Of a DNA stretch of 63,697 nt, positions 7,009-15,002 are shown piece after piece. Under the pieces are notes generated by a model. It had not been told where the DNA came from. It made no database searches and saw only the letters and a program-made list of their open reading frames with translations. This stretch comes from an uncultured Desulfuromonadales bacterium (GTDB taxonomy: Bacteria; Desulfobacterota; Desulfuromonadia; Desulfuromonadales; Geopsychrobacteraceae): NCBI GenBank assembly GCA_945787295.1, contig CALZHQ010000021.1, positions 1-63,697 on the forward strand. The letters run 5' to 3'. Each line of letters starts with the position of its first letter. The stretch's first letter is position 1. Both the position numbers and the translations under genes were made by a program.

Positions 7009-7653
7009 TCAGGGAACAACCAACCCCACCAGCCCGGCGACCTTCTCTTTAAACTCCTCCAAAGTCCCGTCATTGATCACCACCTGCTCCCAGTCGTTGT
7101 AGCCATCCAGCGAGATCTCACTGGCGTGATTGCCACCGGCGGCGAAACCGGGCCGCTCGATCTTGACGACCACCCCGCCCTGCCCTTTGATGGTCTGCAG
7201 CTCATTCATAAAACGGACATCATCGATCAGGACATGGATCGAATCCAGATCGTACTGCTGCACCTTCCGCTCCCAGGCCTTGGTCCAGTAATCGGGATCC
7301 TGCGCCCGGCGGTACTCGGTGCCCCACCACTGCAGAATGCGCCGCACGGTCACGGCCGTCTGCCCCGGCCGATCCTGGATATCATGATGCTCAGCGACAA
7401 ATCGGTCCCACTGAGGGCATTGCTGCAAAGCCTTTTGTTCATCGAGATAAAAAACCCGCAGCTTGTCATCCTGACAACCGTAAACCAGCGGCACGTACTG
7501 GTCGGCTCCTATGGCACGCAGGAAACCTTCCACCTCGTCACGCAGCACCATCGCCATCGGGATGATCAGCGTCTCTCCCTCAAGCAGTGGCGCCAAGTGG
7601 TGGGCAGCGGTGGTTTTTCCTGATGCGGCTTTTCCGGCAATTCCGATAATCAT
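7009..7653 (-). CDS. phage-type deoxynucleoside monophosphate kinase
   Basis: A 214-residue P-loop kinase of the T4 gene 1/dNMP kinase type, predicted to phosphorylate dNMPs with ATP. The Walker A motif is GIAGKAASGKTT (residues ~4-15). The family-typical block TVRRILQWWGTEYRRAQDPD (~103-122) and the aspartate-containing VLIDDVRFMNE (~142-152) follow. ATG 7653 is preferred over 7668 because it gives the usual start just before the P-loop and has AGG upstream. It stands alone at the right border of the cassette array. Such genes are common on phages but also occur as chromosomal singletons. Confidence 0.8.
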   Translation of the reverse strand: MIIGIAGKAASGKTTAAHHLAPLLEGETLIIPMAMVLRDEVEGFLRAIGADQYVPLVYGCQDDKLRVFYLDEQKALQQCPQWDRFVAEHHDIQDRPGQTAVTVRRILQWWGTEYRRAQDPDYWTKAWERKVQQYDLDSIHVLIDDVRFMNELQTIKGQGGVVVKIERPGFAAGGNHASEISLDGYNDWEQVVINDGTLEEFKEKVAGLVGLVVP

Positions 7654-7754
7654 TGGTGGCAACCTCATGGCGGAGCACTGCAGTGCTGTCTAGCAGGACA
7701 GAATCGATTAGCTGAATGTACCGGAAACCGGGTAATGCTTCAACCGTGCAAAAG

Positions 7755-8279
7755 TCAGTCGATGACGCCGCAGGCCATGCGGGCACCGCCACCACCCAGG
7801 GATTTCGGTTGATCAGAATAATTGTCGCCCCCGGCATGAATCATCAGCGCCCGCTGGTTGAGATCGGTCAGCTTCAGCCGCGGCCCCAGCACCGGCGACT
7901 TTGCCAGGCCCAGGTCATCAACATACAGGGCCGGCAGGTCCCCCAGGTGGCCGTTGCCCCACGGGGTGTCATGTCTGCCGGTCTCAGCCGGATCAAAGTG
8001 CCCGCCAGCCCCCAGGCCGGCGACCATCTCGCCGTTTTTCTCTCCGGGCTCACAACTCGGGTTCTGGTGCAGATGGAAGCCGTGCAGGCCGGGCGTCAAT
8101 CCGTGCAAAGTCGGGGTAAAAACCAGGCCATGAGGCGATTCGCTGATTTCGATCATCCCGGCGACCGCGACCGTTCCGCCAGCATCGATCAACTTCATCG
8201 GCACCACAATTTCGGCGTTGGCAGCGAAAGGCAAAAGCAGCGATACCATTAAGAGCAGAATTTTTTCTTGCACCTTCAT
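7755..8279 (-). CDS. sodC: periplasmic Cu-Zn superoxide dismutase
   Basis: A 174-residue protein with signal peptide ([15 protein letters not shown]). The metal ligands are visible: [11 protein letters not shown] gives two Cu His and the first disulfide Cys, GGHFDP the bridging His region, the histidine of GHLGDLPAL, and [11 protein letters not shown] the last Cu His. The C-terminal [12 protein letters not shown] holds the second disulfide Cys and an Arg guiding substrate. It dismutates superoxide in the periplasm. The start at 8279 is fixed by AAGGAG 7 bases upstream; the longer frame from 8306 lacks such a site. It is transcribed divergently from the GreA/B-like gene. Confidence 0.93.
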   Translation of the reverse strand: MKVQEKILLLMVSLLLPFAANAEIVVPMKLIDAGGTVAVAGMIEISESPHGLVFTPTLHGLTPGLHGFHLHQNPSCEPGEKNGEMVAGLGAGGHFDPAETGRHDTPWGNGHLGDLPALYVDDLGLAKSPVLGPRLKLTDLNQRALMIHAGGDNYSDQPKSLGGGGARMACGVID

Positions 8280-8407
8280 AGCGACTCCTTCAGCATGAAT
8301 AAACAACAGACCTCTGTAGTTCTATTCTACTACCAAACGGAAAATTGCTGCTGAGGCGCGAATTTGTTATTGATGACCAGAGCAAACACTTCTGCCGGGA
8401 ACAAGCG

Positions 8408-8887
8408 ATGAACAAAAAACAATTCCGTGAACAGATTCTGGCCAGGCTGGAGGCCGATCACCAGCTGCTGTTGCAGGCGGCGAAAAGCTCCCATCAAGCG
8501 GCGACCCACGAGGACAATGTCCCCGACAGCAAATATGAGACTCTGGCTCTGGAAGCATCCTACCTCGCCCAGGGACAGGCCAACCGGGCCCAGGAGATCA
8601 AGCAGGCGATCGAAGCCTTCCGGCAACTGGTACTGCAGGACTTTCCCGAACAGAGCCAGATCAGGATGAGTGCCCTGGTGCGACTGGAGGATGAAGCTGG
8701 TAACGAAAAACATGTGTTTATCGGCCCGGCGGCCGGTGGCCTGAAACTGGAATATGAGGGCGACGAAATCATGCTGATCAGCCCCGATTCACCGCTCGGT
8801 GCTGAATTGATCGGTCGGCAGGTCGATGAATCTTTTCAGCTCGAAGGAGCAGCCGCCTGCGAATACGAGATAATCTACATCGAATAA
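8408..8887 (+). CDS. GreA/GreB C-terminal-domain protein
   Basis: A 159-residue protein. The N-terminal half is a predicted antiparallel helical hairpin rich in Gln, Glu and Lys (residues ~1-80, including TLALEASYLAQGQANRAQEI). The C-terminal half (KHVFIGPAAGGLKL ... LISPDSPLGAELIGRQVDESF) matches the FKBP-like C-terminal domain of GreA/GreB, with the signature SPLGxxLIGRxVGD-like loop. GreA/B rescue backtracked RNA polymerase; the acidic tip (DNVPDSKYE) could insert into the secondary channel. It is shorter and more divergent than real GreA or GreB, so it may be a secondary-channel regulator. ATG 8408 is chosen; an upstream in-frame extension to 8345 is unsupported. Confidence 0.78.
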   Translation: MNKKQFREQILARLEADHQLLLQAAKSSHQAATHEDNVPDSKYETLALEASYLAQGQANRAQEIKQAIEAFRQLVLQDFPEQSQIRMSALVRLEDEAGNEKHVFIGPAAGGLKLEYEGDEIMLISPDSPLGAELIGRQVDESFQLEGAAACEYEIIYIE

Positions 8888-8996
8888 GCATTCCAGCCCA
8901 AGAATTTTCAGTCGAAAACGGCTCAGCACATTTACCCACGCCGAGTCTCTGAGTTAAACTGCTTAGTAGAATTTAAATACCGAAAGCAGATGAGAC

Positions 8997-9542
8997 TTGG
9001 GCTGGAAAAAGGGACTCACATATCTTCTGGCGGTGATGATGCTGACCACACTTGTAAACTGCTCGACCAGTAACGACTGGCGGACAGCCAGCCGGGAACC
9101 GTCCGGAATGGCCCCCGACCCGCAAACCACCAAAGAGGCGGTGCTGCTGGCTTACGGCGCACCGGCCTGGGGCTGGCGGGGCTGGTTCGCCATCCATACC
9201 TGGATTGCTGCCAAACGTAGCGGCGAAGATTATTACACCGTCTACGAAGTGATCGGCTGGCGACAACATCACGGCATCCCGGTGCTGCGGATCGCCAAAG
9301 ATTATCCCGACCGCCACTGGTTCGGCAAAAAACCGCGCGAGCTGGTCAGGCATCAGGGACCGGACGTTGATAATCTGATTGCAGCCGTGGAGCAGGCCGC
9401 CGCAGATTACCCCTGGAAAACCGACTACAAGGTGTTCCCCGGCCCCAACAGCAACAGCTTTACCGCCTGGGTCGCCAAACAGGTCCCGGAGCTTGAATTG
9501 AAGCTGCCCTTCTCGGCCATCGGCAGCGGCTATGTCAATTGA
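8997..9542 (+). CDS. DUF3750-like lipoprotein
   Basis: A 181-residue protein starting at TTG 8997. A stop (TGA 8991-8993) lies just upstream in frame, so TTG is the earliest possible start, and it supplies a Lys-containing n-region before the hydrophobic core. The lipobox is LVNC (Cys22), predicting lipid anchoring in the envelope. The mature part (WFAIHTWIAAKRSGEDYYTV, VIGWRQHHG, YPWKTDYKVFPGPNSNSF, GSGY at the end) matches the DUF3750 family, whose members resemble cell-envelope proteins of unknown activity. No operon partner is evident. Confidence 0.75.
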   Translation: MGWKKGLTYLLAVMMLTTLVNCSTSNDWRTASREPSGMAPDPQTTKEAVLLAYGAPAWGWRGWFAIHTWIAAKRSGEDYYTVYEVIGWRQHHGIPVLRIAKDYPDRHWFGKKPRELVRHQGPDVDNLIAAVEQAAADYPWKTDYKVFPGPNSNSFTAWVAKQVPELELKLPFSAIGSGYVN

Positions 9543-9615
9543 CCCACCGCGGTAAAACCGTTATTCTCCACAGAATTACGCAACAATATTTTTTTCAGAC
9601 CCTGGATATTCGACC

Positions 9616-10233
9616 ATGTCAATTGAAAGTGCGCTGAGCTTTTTTCTCGCCATCTTCATCTTCGGCATCACTCCCGGCCCGGGCGTCTTTGCGATTCTTG
9701 CCCGGGCGCTGGTCTCCGGCACCGGAGCCTGCTTTTTCCTCGCCTTGGGGATGGTGATCAGCGATATCACCTACCTGGTGCTGGCCTGCTACGGCCTGGC
9801 GGCGCTGGCCGAACACTGGGGCGAAGCCTTCATGCTGGTGCGGGTTATCGGTGCTCTTTATCTGATCTACCTGGGCGTGAAAATGTGGCGCGCCAGCCGG
9901 CAGCAGGAGCGCCCGATCGAGGTGGTGGGGAAAGAAAATTCGGGCTTAAGTTTTCTGCAGGGCTTTATCATCTCGGCCTCCAACCCGAAGGTGATCCTGT
10001 TTTACATCGCTTTCCTGCCGACCTTTTTGGACCTGACGATTCTCTCTCGCGGCGACATATTGCTGGCTGCGGTGCTGACCCTTTTTGCCCTGATGGCCGG
10101 TTTGCTGCTGATCGCTGCCGGAGCCTCCTCGGCACGCCTTTATGTCCGCTCACCGCGCGGGCAGAAAACCCTCAACCGCACCGCCGGAGCGGTGCTGATC
10201 GGTGCCGGGACCTACCTGGTTTCGAGCGGCTGA
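9616..10233 (+). CDS. LysE/RhtB family exporter
   Basis: A 205-residue membrane protein with about six helices. The N-terminal signature FGITPGPGVFAILARALVSG (residues ~18-37) is that of the LysE/RhtB amino-acid exporter family. A second conserved block, FLQGFIISASNPKVILFYIA, follows near 115-134. It is predicted to export an amino acid or related small molecule across the inner membrane; the substrate cannot be told from sequence. No strong ribosome site precedes ATG 9616. It converges with the small Cys-rich gene at 10248. Confidence 0.9.
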   Translation: MSIESALSFFLAIFIFGITPGPGVFAILARALVSGTGACFFLALGMVISDITYLVLACYGLAALAEHWGEAFMLVRVIGALYLIYLGVKMWRASRQQERPIEVVGKENSGLSFLQGFIISASNPKVILFYIAFLPTFLDLTILSRGDILLAAVLTLFALMAGLLLIAAGASSARLYVRSPRGQKTLNRTAGAVLIGAGTYLVSSG

Positions 10234-10247
10234 GCATGCCGGAAAAC

Positions 10248-10472
10248 TCAACCGAGCAGCAGCGGATGACAGACCAGATCGGCCTGTTTCGCCGGTCGAC
10301 CGCAGGATCCGCAGACGATCGGCAGATGCTCTTTGACACCGGCACAGACAACCGCGTGCCCTCTGGTGGTGCCGCAATAATCGTGAATATCTTCCTGGGC
10401 CTCGGGACGGCATAAATCGCCACTGCTATTCGAAACCACCCCGCAAACTTCACATGCGTAAATCTCTTTCAT
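10248..10472 (-). CDS. small Cys-rich putative metal-binding protein
   Basis: A 74-residue protein with CEVCG near the N-terminus, single Cys in DLC, DYC and VVC, and CGSCG plus a final Cys near the C-terminus, which suggests one or two zinc or iron sites of rubredoxin/zinc-ribbon type. ATG 10472 has AAAGGAGA upstream; the longer frame to 10598 has none. A second small Cys protein with a related CTNCG...VC tail is encoded divergently at 10690, so the pair may share the intervening control region. The function is unknown. Confidence 0.7.
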   Translation of the reverse strand: MKEIYACEVCGVVSNSSGDLCRPEAQEDIHDYCGTTRGHAVVCAGVKEHLPIVCGSCGRPAKQADLVCHPLLLG

Positions 10473-10689
10473 CGCTGTTCTCCTTTCTCGCGCGTGGAGA
10501 ACGTACTTAGCAGAACCGTTCATCCTGCCTCTCAGCTTCTCTTTTATTCTAGCACGCAACAAGCTTTCGCCTGTAGATCGTCTAAACCGCACAGGCACGA
10601 GCCAGCAGACCGATTTCGGCGTATAATAGAAGCATAGAAACGTGCTAACACCTGCTAGCCCTTATACTAAAAAGAGAAGGAGAAGAACA

Positions 10690-10869
10690 ATGACCGAGCA
10701 AAGCTGTCAAAACCCGGAAGAACACTGCGACTTGCACGCCTGTCAACTCACGGCAAAAGTCCGTAATCCCGAGATCGACAAGATCTTTGAGGACCCGCGC
10801 TACGTCTGCACCAACTGCGGGGCAAAAGTGCATAATGAAGCGAACGTCTGTGTCCCGAAACCTCTTTAA
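10690..10869 (+). CDS. small Cys-rich putative metal-binding protein
   Basis: A 59-residue protein. The N-terminal half has C-containing EQSCQNPEEHCDLHACQL, with several Cys and His residues that could bind metal. The C-terminal half carries YVCTNCGAKVHNEANVCVPK, a CxxC plus downstream C-P pattern shared with the divergent neighbour (CEVCG...DLCRPE). AAGGAG lies 7-12 bases before ATG 10690. A strong terminator follows 25 bases after the stop, so it is probably a monocistronic transcript. It was too short for a confident family call. Confidence 0.72.
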   Translation: MTEQSCQNPEEHCDLHACQLTAKVRNPEIDKIFEDPRYVCTNCGAKVHNEANVCVPKPL

Positions 10870-10893
10870 CGGGGGCAGGAAATAAGCCAGACA

Positions 10894-10926
10894 AAAGCCG
10901 GCCCGACAGTTTGTCGGGCCGGCTTT
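10894..10926 (+). terminator. strong rho-independent terminator
   Basis: A perfect 15-bp stem, AAAGCCGGCCCGACA/TGTCGGGCCGGCTTT, with a 3-base loop and the T run partly inside the stem. It follows the small Cys-rich gene and is nearly symmetric, so it may also stop minus-strand transcription. Confidence 0.9.
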
Positions 10927-11144
10927 ATCAAGCATCGGGAGGGTTCTCTGACATCGCCCTGGCTTGGTTTTCCTGTTGCAAGGCCAGCAGGTCCTGATGA
11001 TTAATCATGGGGAGTGTCCGAGATTGAGCCCTCAACTCCTTATGGCACTCCGATTTTTTGATGTCAGGGTTTGCCGATTTCTTTTACCCTCACCTTCATT
11101 ATCCTCCTGCGTAGCGTTTCAAACAACCCCGCCAGCAATAAAAC

Positions 11145-12344
11145 TCAGACATCACTGGTCATGATAAACAAAGGCTGACGCAGGAAGGATTCATAAATCG
11201 GCCGCAGCCGCTCAACATTGTAGTACTTGGCGACATCGACCACCTTTTTGCGCCCGGTCACCACATCGATCGGCACATTGTCGTAACAGCCGTTGCGCAG
11301 ACTGACCAGCCGTCCCGACGCTCCCTGCAGGATCAGGTCGAGGGCCAGGTTGCCGAAGGCCATCGGCACGATCGAATCCATCGCATCGGGGTCACCGCAA
11401 CGCACCAGGTAACCGAGCCGCTGGTTGACGACATTGACCCGCCGCCCTTCGTTGTAGCGGGGAGAAATCTCCTTCAGTTCCCTGGCGACCTGATCGCCGA
11501 TACCGCCCAGTTTCTTGTGCCCGAACTGATCGACCTCCTCGCCCTCGAAAAGCATCTCATCATGATGGGTCATGGTCGCACCTTCGGAGACCAGCACCAC
11601 CGAGTAGTTGCTCGGATGCTTCTTGCGGTCATAACTGAGCAGTTCCGCCAGCTGCTCGATTTCGAAGGGGTGCTCGGGAATCACGCAGCGATCGGCGGCC
11701 CCGGCCATGGTCGGCAACAGCGCCGAGTAGCCGGCATAGCGGCCGAACACCTCCAGCACCAGAAACCGCTCGTGCGAGCCGGCACAGGTGCGCAGACTGT
11801 GGGTCAGCTCGATGGTGCGGGTTACGCAGGTGGAAAAACCGATGCAGTAGTCGGTGCCCGGGACATCGTTGTCCATGGTCTTCGGGATGGCGACCACCTT
11901 GACCCCTTCCTGGTGCAGGCGCAGCCCATAACTGAGGGTGTCATCGCCGCCGATCGGGATCAGGGTATCGATGCCGAGAAAATCGAGATTATGCAGCACC
12001 GTTTCGGTCACATCATTGATCTCTGCGGTATATTTATCCCGCAGATGAAGCGGCACATTGATCAACGGCAGATGACTGGGGCGGGTCCGCGAGGTATGCA
12101 GAAAAGTACCGCCGGTGCGCCCGGCCCGGTTGACGATTTCCTCGGTCAACTCCTGGATATGCTCGCTATTATCTGCCTTCTTATCCGGCAGCATGTCAAC
12201 GATCCCCGCCCAACCGCGCCGGATCCCGATTACCCGGTAGCCTTCACGCAGCGCCCGCACCGTCACCGCTCGAATCGCCGGATTCAGTCCTGGAACATCT
12301 CCCCCACCGGTCAGAATCCCGATCGTGCCCTTTGTTTTTGCCAT
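11145..12344 (-). CDS. 6-phosphofructokinase with PPi-type signature
   Basis: A 399-residue enzyme of the PFK-A superfamily that phosphorylates fructose 6-phosphate in glycolysis. GILTGGGDVPGLNPAIR (residues ~7-23) binds the phosphate donor. The donor-specificity site reads IPIGGDDTLSYG, where ATP-dependent PFKs usually have GGDGS, and the catalytic loop reads PKTMDNDVPGTD with Lys where ATP enzymes have Gly. Both are features linked to PPi-dependent enzymes. A canonical GRYAG...SGYSALL-like block follows at ~205. ATG 12344 is chosen because GGGGAGG lies just upstream. The exact donor remains inference. Confidence 0.88.
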   Translation of the reverse strand: MAKTKGTIGILTGGGDVPGLNPAIRAVTVRALREGYRVIGIRRGWAGIVDMLPDKKADNSEHIQELTEEIVNRAGRTGGTFLHTSRTRPSHLPLINVPLHLRDKYTAEINDVTETVLHNLDFLGIDTLIPIGGDDTLSYGLRLHQEGVKVVAIPKTMDNDVPGTDYCIGFSTCVTRTIELTHSLRTCAGSHERFLVLEVFGRYAGYSALLPTMAGAADRCVIPEHPFEIEQLAELLSYDRKKHPSNYSVVLVSEGATMTHHDEMLFEGEEVDQFGHKKLGGIGDQVARELKEISPRYNEGRRVNVVNQRLGYLVRCGDPDAMDSIVPMAFGNLALDLILQGASGRLVSLRNGCYDNVPIDVVTGRKKVVDVAKYYNVERLRPIYESFLRQPLFIMTSDV

Positions 12345-12548
12345 CGGCTCGCCTCCCCTGGATAGTGGCAATCTCTAAATTCACTGATAAGACTAATCGA
12401 TCTTCGCCGCCTGGCAACCGGTTGACCTGCTTTTGGCGCCGTAACAAAATATATTTCTAACAACAACCTGGAATCGGGTTTTTACTTGGTACTCCTGGTG
12501 TCTTGGTGGCTAACCTTCTTTTGGGTTATAAGTCCTTTTTTTTACACG

Positions 12549-13826
12549 TTATTCCGCCACCCGCAGAATCAACATCGGCCCATCCGGCACAATCGCCCAG
12601 CGGGCATCCTGGCCAAAACGCTGCAACAACTGTTCAATCGCCGTGTTCAACTCGGCGACCGGCTGAAAATGAAATCGCTCCAGGGTTTCGGCAGCGATCC
12701 CCTGAGTATAAACCCAGACCTCATTTTTCAGCATCACCTGATAGGTCTCCTGGGCACACCACTGGTCGGGCATGAAAAATTCTTTCTTCATCAGCTTCTC
12801 GATGAATTCCGCCGGAGTGCTGGCGTGCTCAAATACGGCGCGATACTCCTCACTGCCGAAACCTTCCAGGCACTCGGTGGCGATCAGAATCACCCCACCC
12901 TTGCGCGTTGCCCCGGAGACCCCGGAAAGCCCCTTGGCGGTTTGGTAAAGGTTGCAATCGAGCGGAGCTCCGGCGTTGGTGGTGACGACGAAATCGAGCG
13001 GTTCGGGCAGGGTTTTCACACAGTGCTGCGAGAGGAACGCAACTCCCTGCTGGTGGGCTTTGACAGGATCGCCGGCAAAAACTCCGGTAACCCGCTTGCT
13101 GGTATCGAGGGTGACATTGACGATAAAATCGGCGCCCGCCTGTTGCATGATTTCCAGGCCCGCCAGATGGAAAGGATTGCCGTCGAGGACCCCGTAGGCG
13201 GTTTTCGGGTGAGCGACCATTTCCGGCCCGTGCATGAACTCGAGAGTTTCTACCGAGGAGATCCCCGGCAGAATCGATTTGCGCCCGCCGGAAAAGCCGG
13301 CCCACATATGCGGCTCAATAAAACCGGTCAGGATTTTCAGATCGGCAGTTACATAGTGTCGATTGACGTAGGCCGGGATCCCGGCACCAATCTCGCCGAC
13401 CAAAACCATGTCTTCCTGGCGTTTGGAGAAATGATTGATCACCCGGTAGTTGTTGGCGATCTCCCTGCCGACCAGACGCTCCAGCTCGCCCCCCTCGTTC
13501 GGCCGGTGGATGCCGGTGGCAATCAGAATGGTAATCGCTTCGCGGGCCAGTCCGGCGGCCTCCAATTGCCAACAGATCAGTGGCAGCAGCAGCTGGTTCG
13601 GGACCGGCCGGGTGATATCACTGATGACGATCACCGCATCCTTTTTCCCCGTGGCCAATTGCTGCAGAGAGGGTGTGGCAATCGGCGACTTGAGCGCCTC
13701 GACCACGGCCTCGCCTGGCTCCTTGAGCGGTACCGCCTCCTGCGGATAAAGGACCCCCTGGAAATTAACCGTCTTTGGGAATTCTATATCCAGGCCTTGA
13801 CTGCCATACTTGAGATGAACTTGCAT
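12549..13826 (-). CDS. larA: nickel-dependent lactate racemase family protein
   Basis: A 425-residue LarA-family protein. Visible family motifs are SDITRPVP (~69), ATGIHRPN (~102, catalytic His), GFIEPHMWAGFSGGRKSILP (~164-183, with His and the Lys that carries the nickel pincer cofactor) and HP in VAHPKTAYG. LarA interconverts D- and L-lactate or related 2-hydroxy acids, using a Ni-pincer nucleotide made by LarBCE. None of those maturation genes is in this window. ATG 13826 has a good AGGAGG ribosome site. Its substrate could be another 2-hydroxy acid. Confidence 0.9.
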   Translation of the reverse strand: MQVHLKYGSQGLDIEFPKTVNFQGVLYPQEAVPLKEPGEAVVEALKSPIATPSLQQLATGKKDAVIVISDITRPVPNQLLLPLICWQLEAAGLAREAITILIATGIHRPNEGGELERLVGREIANNYRVINHFSKRQEDMVLVGEIGAGIPAYVNRHYVTADLKILTGFIEPHMWAGFSGGRKSILPGISSVETLEFMHGPEMVAHPKTAYGVLDGNPFHLAGLEIMQQAGADFIVNVTLDTSKRVTGVFAGDPVKAHQQGVAFLSQHCVKTLPEPLDFVVTTNAGAPLDCNLYQTAKGLSGVSGATRKGGVILIATECLEGFGSEEYRAVFEHASTPAEFIEKLMKKEFFMPDQWCAQETYQVMLKNEVWVYTQGIAAETLERFHFQPVAELNTAIEQLLQRFGQDARWAIVPDGPMLILRVAE

Positions 13827-14122
13827 AATGCCTCCTGCTGCACGCTAATTTTGTCGTTTGTGCAATACTGTTCACACTGGCAAGTATAGCGAAAAAAAAT
13901 CCGGGGGCAGGCAGAGGAGGATACTTGCTCTGCGGCAATGGCAGCAAATCAGCCACCCGCCCTGCAGAATGTAGCTCGTTTTCAATATCCCGCATGCCAC
14001 GGCAGAGAGCAGCCAGACCGGCACAGACCAGCTGTTCGCAGTCGATTCCTGGGTACGCACCAGCGGCATCGTGCCCAAAATTGTTCCTGTGGAAATCTGG
14101 CGGGCCGGTTATGAGCGGACAC
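13827..14122 (-). other. intergenic region between msrA and larA
   Basis: This 296-bp gap holds the larA ribosome site and presumably its promoter. Short ORFs occur on both strands but none has a ribosome site or a recognisable family. No clear terminator for msrA is seen. Confidence 0.5.
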
Positions 14123-14989
14123 TCAATGCGGCGCCGGGCAGGTCACCCCCTTGAAGCTGGTGCATGAGGAAGAGAGATGATCGACCAGTTTTTGCTGGGC
14201 GCTAAAGGACAGACCTAACCGGCCGATCACCCAGGTCAGATCTTCCGCCTGGCCGTTACAGCCGAGATAGCCGTTGACCCGGGCCACCGCGGTCGAGGCG
14301 GCCAGCTGTTTCTCATCCGGATAGATCGCCCTGAATTCGGCCAGCACGGTCCCGTTACGGCGCAGGTAGTATTTCTGGTGATAATCTTCGGCCGGGTAGA
14401 AGCGTTTTGCCGTTTCGATGTGAGTGGCAACCGGCACATCCAGCCGCGCCGCCACCTCTTTCCGCGACTTTTCTGCCAGCTGCCGCTGCGCATCATCAAG
14501 ACAGAAGATTGCGTTACGGTATTGTTGATTTGTGCTGTTGTAGCCGGGGTTGTGCCCGGCCCAGAAGACCTGCAGCAGCTCGGCGTAGGAGATCTCAGCC
14601 GGGTTGAACTCGACCCGCACCGTTTCTGTGTGATCACCGAGAGACCAATAGGCCGGATTTACCATTTCGCCGCCAGCATAACCAACGGTAGTACGATAAA
14701 CACCGGGGAGACTCCCGAACCGGGAGTCAAAACCCCAGAATCAGCCCAGGGCGAACAGCGCCGTCTCGGTCTCGGGGATGCTTCGATCAATTTCCGGAAC
14801 CTTGCCTGGTGCTTGCTGAGCTGCCTTTGCCATCGCCACCTCCATCTCAACCTGCTCTTCCCACGACCAGATATTCGACCGCCCGCCATTCAGGGACTGA
14901 TACAGCCAGAGGCCGACACCGATCAGCACCAGCAACAGAATGCTGGTCCGAGTACTCCAACAGGCTTTTTGTTTCGTTTCTTTAGCCAC
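14123..14989 (-). CDS. msrA: selenocysteine-containing, membrane-anchored MsrA
   Basis: Peptide-methionine (S)-S-oxide reductase of 288 residues read through an in-frame TGA (14743-14741) at codon 83. The local sequence is ALG-U-FWGFDSRFGSLPGV, exactly where Cys stands in the universal GCFWG active site, and both sides of the TGA are in one frame. GTG 14989 has AGGAGG five bases upstream. Residues ~15-31 form a membrane anchor or signal segment, so the catalytic domain probably faces the periplasm. Downstream motifs (VGYAGG, GDHTETVRVEF, QYRNAIF, YPAEDYHQKYY) are intact MsrA. C-terminal Cys in YLGCNG and SSCTSF may be resolving residues. A hairpin fitting bacterial SECIS rules follows the TGA. 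It lies 13 bases after selO, same strand. A sequencing error (TGA for TGC) is the alternative. Confidence 0.85.
14710..14728 (-). promoter_or_regulatory. candidate bacterial SECIS hairpin in msrA
   Basis: On the minus strand GACUCCC-GGUUC-GGGAGUC forms a perfect 7-bp stem with a 5-base loop. The loop begins 19 bases after the UGA, starts with G and contains GU, all within the known spacing and loop rules for bacterial SECIS elements read by SelB. The hairpin is inside coding sequence (residues DSRFGSL). Confidence 0.72.
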
Positions 14990-15002
14990 CAGCACCTCCT
15001 GA

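Noticed and set aside
7009..7623. 210-codon plus-strand frame
   Set aside because: It overlaps the dNMP kinase on the other strand and has no family motif.
12486..13889. 467-codon plus-strand open frame
   Set aside because: It is the shadow of larA on the opposite strand, which has clear family motifs and a ribosome site.
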